Source of the DNA: Norana najaformis | Taxonomy: Eukaryota > Annelida > Clitellata > Crassiclitellata > Hormogastridae | Assembly: GCA_964023275.1 (NCBI GenBank) | Contig: OZ029913.1 | Coordinates: 54,409,976 to 54,473,975 of the forward strand | DNA: 64,000 nt | Reading direction: 5' to 3' | The notes under the pieces: generated by a model | What the model was told of the DNA's origin: nothing | The model's database searches: none | Seen by the model: only the letters and a program-made list of their open reading frames with translations | Position numbers and translations under genes: made by a program | Part shown: positions 45,700-55,600 of the stretch, piece after piece | How the letters are laid out: the number at the start of each line of letters is the position of its first letter | How positions within the stretch are numbered: the stretch's first letter is position 1

Positions 45700-45910
45700 T
45701 GGGGAAGGAAAGATAATAACAAGACTGGCTGAGAATGACAACATTGGACAGGATTTGTTCATATAATTTATACCAAAAAAACAAGAAAGGAACAGAGAGT
45801 TTTGAGCAGAAGTTAACAAGGAATGTAAAGCAGGAGTTATCTTAGAAGCAAGCCGAAACAGAAAGGGTAAGCCAGTTGAATAAGGAAGAGGGAAATGCTG
45901 AATGGGTCTG
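45700..45910 (+). repeat. second copy of the LINE linker region, opposite orientation
   Basis: About 170 bp are the near-exact reverse complement of 42985-43165 (GGACAGGATTTGTTCATATA and onward). The reading TGFVHIIYTKKTRKEQ... breaks after about 22 codons. Together the two copies form an inverted repeat around NPC2-A exons 3 and 4. Confidence 0.8.
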
Positions 45911-47242
45911 TGTGAAATAAGGGGGTAACATTATGAAAGCTTACTCCACCAGTGCTGTTGGAGAAACTGGTCAGTGTGCTTCTGAGTGACAGCCAAATAA
46001 TCAATGTCTGGTTAAAGGACCAGCTTTCAGAGTATGGGCACACCCTGTTGCAAAGTCACAAGATGGACCGATTCCCAATAGCAGAAATGTAAGAGACTGT
46101 GCAAATCTCGGGGATGGTCAGGTTATACAGGTCTGTATGAAGTGAGTTAATGCTACAGAAGCTTACCCCATCAGTGCTGTTAGAGAAACGAATCTGCCCA
46201 GGTACTAAAAAGACAAATTAAACGGGTCAGTGTGTTCCCAGGAAACACAGCTGTATGGGTTAGATACCACCTTGAAAGCATCTGATTTTGGGGTACTGCC
46301 CACCCTGTTGTGTGGTGAGATGGACTGATTCTAGATTGTGATGAGTTCATGCAAAACTCGAAGAATGACATACCAGGAACACTCTTTGTTGAAATTCAGC
46401 CAGCATAAAGAGACAATAGAAAGATTTCGCAGGTCAGTTTTCCAAGGTGAAGACTGAGGCAGGCCAAACCCAAATGCGACGAGATAAAAGTTGGATTAAA
46501 AAAGACAGACAAAGATAATAACTGGTACTTCGGAGTCTGTATTGGGTTACCCAGGAAGATTGGAAGGAGTCAACATGGTTGATACTGACAACACACAGCT
46601 CAGAAACTGACTGGAGTGCGAGGTCTGGCCCCTCATGCTTAGGTTGGGATGAAGGTCTGTGTGTATACGGTGACAGTTATAGAGACAAGACTTTCACTGT
46701 CGGAATTCCAGAAAGATGTCTCTTTCCATCCATCTTCCAGAACAGAATTTATAAGTTCTGTTGGCTTGAGAATTGCAAACACAGTCCTGGTACAAGGTCT
46801 TACTTCATAAGTTGCAGTGCATGACAACATATATGCTGAGGCTGGAAGTCCTACACATGGAAATGAAGCAAGATACTTGTGATAGTGGGACGATGCGTTG
46901 CCTGATATCCATGTGCCTAGGGTGGAAAGAAAGACTTGTTGGAAGAATAAACTGCCCAGGAACTAAGAGACGACCAGTGTCTCGTGTGAATGGCTATGGT
47001 TCGAGATTTACAAGGTGTAGGCCTAGCACAGTGGTGAAAAGGAAGCCCACAGTTAAAAAGGGACCGACTATTGCCAGTAAAGGAATGAACCCTGTTCTGA
47101 GAAAAGACCATCCTGAGGACGCTGCCCATATGGTAACCGAAGACGAGGTGGAGTCGGATCCTGAGACAGCGCTTAAAGAAATGGCCAATCCTGAACCCTC
47201 TTGGAAGAGAACGGACACTGGGAGCAGAGATGGTTTGGTTCC

Positions 47243-47296
47243 TATGTTTAATGACATTTTATGGCATTGAAGGCCGTTGACGTCGCCCTCCTCCTA
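47243..47296 (+). repeat. dispersed repeat R4, short copy
   Basis: TTTAATGACATTTTATGGCA...GTTGACGTCGCCCTCCTCC matches 31710-31763 with only a few differences. Confidence 0.7.
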
Positions 47297-48959
47297 CAAC
47301 TGTAGTTTGAAAATATGTAGGCTTACAGAACTGGTTAAAATGAACTATATTTGTCACGGTGCAACAAAGGGCTGGACTGTCTAACGACTTTCCTGAAAAG
47401 AAAACTGAAAAGAAGTGGCCCATAATGGACGGCCGCAAAAAGGACCTACTTCGGACTCCTCCTTCCCCTCGTCCGCATATCCTAGCCATCCCCCTTTGCT
47501 GGCGTCTGCGCTTCTCCAGAGGACTAAGGCCTAGATTAGGCTACCCTGTTGATTTTGCGGGGCTATTTGTGTTACGAAGTAGGGTACTTCGATACTGCCA
47601 CGACCAGCAAAGAACTGTACATCAATCCAACGAGTACACGCTGTCTCCTATCAGACTAAACTTCGTGTTTAAACCCCAGCCTGTACTAAAATAACTGTGT
47701 GCAAATCTAAATAGGGAAGTCCGCACTGGGCATAACCTCTCCGTTTACCCGCATTTTAGGTGACAGCTCCCTCCCCTCTTTGTGGACGCCCGTAGTGGAG
47801 GCCTTTAAAGCAAACAAAAACTTTTATATCGAGGAACCAGCTTATTCACAAGCGCAATCAATTGAAAGCCCACGTCCTCCCCGTAAGGCCGTTGCCAATG
47901 GTGCACCTGCATATAATAATTATGCATGCTGGTAACGACCCCCTATTAGGCTATATGCCTAGGCCGATCTATTTAGACCCTCGTACAAGTTTAGATAATT
48001 GGTGGGACTATAGCCCATCCAATGGTTAATTTCGAGGAAGCTGTTAAGTAAAGACACGCGCAGGTTCCTAAACTAGGGCGCATGATTATTATCCTTCCCT
48101 CATCGCATATGCGTGCGCTTTGCAGTGTATTACATTGCCACAGCTGAGCTTCTAAATAATTTGACATGCATTACGTTACACGAAACAACACAATTTTCCT
48201 GCACTTAGCCCTAATGAAGTCAGCGTTCATAATTTTGTCGCGTGACTCCTCATCACTGAAGTCACGCGGTAATTTCCTCGTCATATATTCAAAATAGAGC
48301 AACCTATGACAATACGCGCTCTGTGTTAACATTGTTTTTTCAACTATAGGGGAAAAGGCGCTAAATCAGTGATGATTCAGGAATTGTATACTAAATCACT
48401 GCACCCCCTATGGTCATTTTTTTAATTATTTCAACTTTACACTTCCAATGGGACGACACAGTTCATAATTTTTGCCTGCTTTTTATTTTATTTGCTCAGT
48501 TCTGTTAACTTCCAATTTTTTGTCCATCTACAGAGGCCTACACATAAAGGCCAATAGCGAGGTACTGTAATGATAGAGTTTAGTTTCAGTTGATTACTGG
48601 AATATCGCATGAGGATTTCTAGATTCTCAATACTCATTGGAAGAGCTGGGTGTCAGTTAACCCTCAATTAGAGTGGTGATTAAATAAATCCCTTTCCGTA
48701 TGCAGTTTGTTAAATAATTGTGCTATTATGTCATTGCTGTATATTATTATTGTATCACTCCCCTTTTCCCGCTTATCTCTTTCCGCTTCAATCCCAAATA
48801 TCACCCACTGTAGCTGCCATGCTGTCTCTCTGCGTGACTTTTGGATCTTGGCCTGGAACCGAACCTTTTACCTATCCCTTTTGTTCAGACTGAGCGCCTG
48901 TGAATAAGCTGGCCCCCTTGACGTGGCTTTCGCTGGGCGCTGTAGAAATCTCGGGATTA

Positions 48960-49100
48960 CGATTGCGATATGGTGTGCATGCAGTCGTACACGTGTTGGA
49001 CTTTAAAGTCTTCAAGTCACAGGGTGGGGTTCAATTCCATGCCAGGACAGACACATGTTTTGAGATTTCTGTTCCGCTGTACACTTATCGTATACTATCG
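48960..49100 (+). repeat. tRNA-derived SINE upstream of NPC2-like copy B
   Basis: B box GGGGTTCAATTCC preceded by GTCGTACACGTGTTGGACTT; a LINE-like tail (GGGCGCTGTAGAAATCTCGG, at 48934) sits directly before it, also seen at 38586. Confidence 0.5.
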
Positions 49101-49285
49101 GTGGGAAGATCAGACGGCGAGGGAGAGGGTTGGCCACCCGCCATCACATGCCGAGTCTAAGGAAATGAATTTGTTAACCCCTTCATACCTCTTGGGTTTA
49201 TCTCAGTTAACTGGCCTAGTTAGTTACACTGGCTAAAACGTACATCAAGGTGCCCTTATTTGTGATGATGCCGGTTAGCTTACCG

Positions 49286-49470
49286 ATAGTGGCTATATTT
49301 CAAAGATTTTAATCTCGGGATAGCACGGTCCGTACACGGGTATCTTAAATGGCGTGGCGACAGTTCAAACGGGCAACGGTGGTGAAGGATCTGACCCGAT
49401 CAATTAATTGAAAATGAGCAGGGTCAAGGCCACATGGTCGCTACAGAAACACGTACTTTTTACATTTCTT
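49286..49470 (+). repeat. SINE-like repeat R1 upstream of NPC2-like copy B
   Basis: Nearly full-length copy: ATTTCAAAGATTTTAATCTC, then GTGAAGGATCTGACCCGATC and a T-rich ACATTT tail, ending about 140 bp before the ATG of copy B. Confidence 0.75.
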
Positions 49471-49565
49471 CTTTGATGTTTATATTGTATTGCATGTGAT
49501 ATATATATCGTTGGCGGTACGTGTTTGTCTACTGTATGCCGATCTGTGAACATGCCATGTGAAAA

Positions 49566-49576
49566 CTATAAATAAA
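49566..49576 (+). promoter_or_regulatory. possible TATA box of NPC2-like copy B
   Basis: CTATAAATAAA lies 34 bp before the ATG at 49611. A start site 25-30 bp downstream would leave a very short 5' leader. Context only; no other core element seen. Confidence 0.3.
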
Positions 49577-49610
49577 TCAGTGGAGTCATATTTTCTTCAA
49601 GCGGAAGAAG

Positions 49611-52600
49611 ATGGAGAAGTCGACTTGTTTTGGTTTATTCCTGTTCGTGTGTTTGCTGTCCGGCATTGACTGTATTGTGTGGAAGTCGTGTGATGGTATG
49701 ATCTAGAACTGTTATATTTAGCGGAATTGATGACTTAGTTGAATTCTGGTTAAGTTGCATTTTACTCGACCGTGTTGCGGTCGTTTAAACTTGTTCAAAC
49801 AGAACACCCCTTTTGATTAGACGATGATTATCGTACTTACGTAGGCCCGGATTGTGGATAGAAAATAAACGCAAATAAGCTAATCTATTTGAAGCATATT
49901 AGGCGTAATTGATTCTTTGTGCAAACTATTAGAGTAATTTATTATTCAGAGTGAATTGACCCTAGGAAATAATTATTGAATAAATCGCCTACTTGCATCG
50001 TTGTAATAATCCAAAGCTTTTTTATAACCAGCAATCATTAGGAGAAATCGAAAACTTTCAACTCACAGTATATCTGCCAATAACTCAAATAGAAACAGTC
50101 TAAAAGCAGTATCATTTATATTTCTCATTAGCTTCCAGGTAATTCGTTCAGTTTTGTGACAACAGAATTGGGCGACCTGTAGCACCCCAAACAGAAGAAA
50201 ATCCAAAAAGTAAAGTTTCACATTCAAAACTCTGAAGTATAATTTTTTGACAAACTACACACTGTCAACAGCGTCATTGTAGTAAAATGCATAAAAAATT
50301 TAATGAACAGTTTTCAGCTGTATAAAAATGTGAAAGTCATATTTTTAGGGTACTATTGTCAAAATTCAGCCAATCCATAGTTAACATCCCAGTCTTCACT
50401 CGCACTAGCATCTGACTTGGCGCCTGCTGTGGCACACTTCTATGTCTTTTGGCTATCCATCTCTTGAAATATTGTCGATGACTTCAAAACATCTGAAAAA
50501 TCTTTTTAGATGAGAATTCTTCAAGAGATTCACGAATTTTGTTACGACACAAAGGATGCCATCTTTGTAAATAAAATTCCGGGGGATTTAATTCTTTTGC
50601 TGTTGATTTAATCCTTTTGCTGTTAGTAATTATCAATTGCATCATATTTGCAATATGAGAAATGCTATATTATTTGCTGCAATTGACCATTGACATACAG
50701 AAACTATGAATAAGTGCGCATTTGCAGTAATGGGTCCGTCGTTAGACTGCATTGGGAAAACAAAAGCTGTACTTACTTCTTCGTATGGGCAGTGTTCATT
50801 AAATTATAATAAGACATACATCATTACATTAAAGCATTGTAACTTAAAATGAATACTTACAAGTTATCAAAATTGAGTTTCCATGGTCAAGAATTTATTA
50901 GTTATATGATATACTATTAATATTTATGATATGCTGTGTCTTTTGATGCATTCATCGCTGTCAGTTTTAATTATCTTGCTGGTTCGCTTCCTGTTAGTTT
51001 CCACATTTTTATCATTTCGTTTTGTATGGAAATCTCTACATCTGGTTTTGTACTAGATTGGTCAACCCCATCACGGCATTAACAACAAAATTTATTCCGT
51101 ATGACTATGTTTCCAATACAGTGACATTGACTAATGGATAGGATATCTGCTGTGACTGTGTTGCATTTTCTTTTCAGAACAAAAGTAAAAAACAAATTAA
51201 AATCTGCTTTTTTCAGAGCAGTATAATGCTGTTGTAAACTACTTTAAATTTATGTTTTCAGCTTCAGAGCAGTATGTTGATGTTTTAAACCACTTTAAAT
51301 ATATGTTTCAGCTTCAATATGAATTACACTGGCCAACAGAAAAATTTTTTTTTCTTGTTGCCTTCGGTTTTAGACCTGTTCTTGGGGTAATTTTGGGCGC
51401 TGATTCAGAAAATGTCATTGGATTGAGTGCATCAGGTCTAGTTTCTGAGATATCGTCGATTTTGTAAAGAAAACCCAGTCCACTCTTTAAACGATGTCTT
51501 TGGCAAAACTAAAATGTCATAATAAGCTTTATTTATGGCTAATTATAATTCTTGCTGATTCATATAATGCCTACATCCTTATAATGTAAAATCAGCATAT
51601 CTTGCCGCGTGCTGAGATATTGCTGATTCAACGAAATAACTATTCCGTAGCCTACAGGTTACTCAGCACTAAATTCATGGCCTCATTTAGAATTTATTTG
51701 TGCTTATACAGCGTTTCATGGTTTCGAACTATGTAAATAGATTATGCTGAAGTCAGCATTTATAGCCTATATAAACCGCCTCCTGAAAGCTAGAGCAGCC
51801 GCAGTCGTCTTAGGGCATATTAAGAGTTGGTCGCAAGAACAATCTGTGAATGTGAGCATTAAATAACTACATGTTCTTACTATTTTTTAGGTTAGTCATT
51901 TAATTCCTCAGATGCGAACATCTTTAAGGTTATGGCTACTTCCAGACGGAGCTGCATTAACCATCCAGACATATTCTGCTACATTTGTGGGGAATACACA
52001 CTAAAAGCAAACAGGAAACTGATTTCTGAGTTTGTAAAAAGAGCATATGTAGGTTATTTTGGTGTCAAACTTGGAGATCAAGATAAGCAATGGGCTCCTC
52101 ATACAGTATGCAAAACTTGTATTGAACAATTGCGCCACTGGACAATTGGAAAGAGAAGCTGCCTGAAATTTGGTGTACCGATGGTTTGGAGGGAACAGAT
52201 AAACCACTTCGACGACTGTTACTTTTGTATGGTTAATATCATAGGCATCAATCGAAATAATCGTCACAAGTTGTCTTACCCTGATATACCTTCAGCCAGG
52301 AGACCTGTTCCGCATTCGGATATTGTACCAGTTCCACCTTTTCGCGAACTAACTCAGCTATCAGACGATGAGACTTGCATGTCCAATATCGGACAAGATG
52401 ACGAAAGTGAAGAAAGTGGGGGCAGTGACAGTGATTTCCAATCAACTTCACACAGTGAACGTTTTGACCAAAAAGAGTTGAGTGATGTGATCAGGGACTT
52501 AAATCTTTCCAAAGAGTCCTCTGAATTGCTTGCGTACAGACTAAAGGAAAAGAATGCACTTCAGCCTGGAACGAAAATTACAATTTATAGAAACAGAGAA

Positions 52601-55600
52601 AAGGATTTGCTGCCATTCTTTACCGAAGACAACAACCTAGTATTCTGTAATGACATCAGCAACTTATTGAAGAAAATTGGTCTGTCGGATTACAGCCCAG
52701 ATGAGTGGCGTCTTTTTATCGACAGTTCAAAACGTAGTCTGAAATGTGTGCTTTTAAATAACGGCAACAAATTTGGTTCTATTCCAATCGGTCACTCCAC
52801 CAGGATGAAAGAAGAGTACAATGCCATCTCTTTAGTACTGGAAAAGATAAAATACAAAGAACATCAATGGGTAATTTGTGTAGACTTGAAGATGATAAAT
52901 TTCCTCCTTGGTCAACAAAGTGGCAACACAAAGTATCCCTGCTTTTTGTGTCTTTGGGACAGTAGAGCCAAGCATGAACATTGGACAAGAAAAGATTGGC
53001 CTTCGAGGAAAGACATGGTGGTTGGAGCTCAAAATGTAATCAAGGAATCTTTGGTGGCACGAGATAGGATCATACTGCCACCACTACATATAAAGCTAGG
53101 CCTGATGAAACAATTTGTCAGGGCTTTGAATAAAGAAGGTTCATGCTTCGAATACACAGTACACAAGTTACCAGGAATTACAATGGAAAAATTGAAGGCT
53201 GGAATCTTCGATGGTCCACAGATCAGGCAACTTATGAATGACCCACTTTTCATACCATCAATGAATGAAATCGAATCTTGTGCCTGGTCTTCCTTTGTTC
53301 TTGTAACTAAAAATTTTCTTGGCAACAAGAAGGCAGACAATTATGCACAACTAGTAGAGGATATGCTTCTTCATTTCAACAAGCTTGGCTGCAACATGAG
53401 CATTAAAGTCCATTATCTCCACAGTCACTTAGATCACTTTCCAGAGAATCTTGGTGACTTCAGCGAAGAGCAAGGTGAAAGATTTCACCAAGACATCAAA
53501 ACAATGGAAAATCGATATCAAGGAAAATGGGATGCACACATGATGGCAGACTATTGCTGGAATATTATGCGCGATTGTTCCGGCAGATGCCACACTCGGA
53601 AATCGTACAGAAGGAGCTTCTTCGGTGTCGAATGACTTGAAATTTTTATAACAAACTTGTTCTGTTTGGTATCATATAAGTACAGTTTCAGGTACTACCA
53701 TTTTCTTTTAAGTATTTGTATTATTATGTTTATTTAGTGTATCACATAATAAATTGAGCACTACATAATTATAGCTATAGCCTTATGTTTTATGGGCGAG
53801 CAGAGGCAAGGACTGGTATATGGCATAATGTTCTATATCTCGAAAACTAGACCTGCTGGGAGAAAACTGGTGCCTTTTCTGGAATCAGCAGGTCAAATAT
53901 ACCCAGAAACAGTTCTAACATTTGAGGCAACAAATTATGTGTTGGCCAGTGTTATGTGTAATGTAATTTGAACAAATGTCTGTACTATGCTTCTTAAGGC
54001 TTTATAAAAGTATCAGTACCCCATATCCAGCTTTTTGTATCAGAGAAGTACCTTTACTATGATGCATATTTTCACTGAAGCTGTCCAGACAGGAACCTAG
54101 CATTAATGAATGGAACCTAGCATTAATTCAAGTCACGACTCAAGACATCTTTTTACGATATCTTATGACTGTAGTTGATTTTTGTTTTTTAACCCATGTA
54201 CAGCGCCCTTTTCTTCGGCCTCGGCTGTGCTACGGTGCTTTATAAATTGTCTTATTATTATTAATGAATGCAGGTTGTCGGTGGGGTTAAGAGTTACTTG
54301 CTAAGGCTTAATTGTCAATACTAATTTATTATTTACCTACTTATTTACCGATTGTCATACTTGTTGCTGATTTTTGAACACGTACAATGTCTTTTTTCGG
54401 CCTCGGCTTTGCTACGGCACCATATAAATCATATTGTTATTATTGTCTTAGGCAGATCAGGCAAAATCTTGTGTTCCTCTGGCTAATCTAATCTAGAAAC
54501 TTCTGCAGCACCTTTATCGTATTCTACAAGGTATCTCAATCAATAAGCATTTTTACTAAGCAAAACTAGTTTCCAAATCGCAATCTTTTGGATAGAACTA
54601 GTTGAGATTCATAAGGCACCAATGACTGGAAGAGGATAAGCAGTACTTATTGTTTATTTATTTTTGCATTTCTTTTACTTGTTTGTGTAACCATTTTAGT
54701 TTGGTGAGTAAAAGATATATACACTGTGTCCGGAAAAATTCCAAGGCTCTAAAATATGAATGAAAAAACTATAGTAGATAATAATCAATTTAAAAATTTA
54801 AAAACCTTACCAACAAAATTCTTTGTAATTTATTAACGGCCCCCGTTTAAAATTACGTCACAGTGACGTATTTGAATTTTATATTTTGTAAAGAAAGTTG
54901 CTAGAAAAATGGCGTTCGATGCTGCTGTTAGTCAGTGGCGTGTACGTCTCGAAGCTTGCGTTGAAGCCAATGGCGGACATTTTGAACATAAATTATAGTT
55001 CAATAATATTTCAGGATTAAACTGTTTTTGGAATTTTAAAAATCGATTAATGTTTACTAATTATTTTCATATTTACCGTAAAGCCTTGGAATTTTTCCGG
55101 ACACAGTGTATATGCTTACTTGGGCTTGGAGGAGGTGCATATTTCCTTATCTGAGGTTCTGAAAGGCCAAGGTATGACTCTCAAAGCCTTTGACCCTAAG
55201 CTAGAACATCACCAGACTTGCAATTTATTTACTAGGTTATGCCAAGACAAAATGTTACAACCAAAGAACATGTTACAAAATAGTATGAATACAGTATGTG
55301 TTATGTTAAAACTAGGTATTACTGGAAAGTTTAGTTCTTTGTTTTTTGCAATTACAGAGTCAGGAAGAGGAAAAGTTTCGGCCGTTATGGTCAACGGGTG
55401 TGAGAGTGTTCCAGTGTGTGTTTTGAAAAAGGGACAGAATGGCACATTTTCTGTAACTTTTGTGATCAGTAAGTTTATCAAGTTCTGTCTGCTTTTTTAC
55501 TGTGTAATATATTACATGCTCAGTTACTTTAAAGTGCTGTATCAGGACAGGAAAATCATCTTAGAGTTAATTTTAGAAACAGTTGTTATAATTTTCTTTG

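Larger units (their letters stand above)
44565..49285. other. spacer between the two NPC2-like genes
   Basis: Contains the 3' UTR of copy A, one S7 SINE, the inverted LINE copy, repeated segments with CAGTGCTGTTGGAGAAAC and CAGTGCTGTTAGAGAAAC (about 45955 and 46175), R4, and GC-richer sequence at 47.3-48.2 kb of unknown nature. Confidence 0.5.

Noticed and set aside
46773-47270. 165-codon open frame on the plus strand
   Set aside because: No recognisable domain, cysteine-and-basic-rich composition without pattern, and its end overlaps dispersed repeat R4; most likely a chance or transposon-derived frame.
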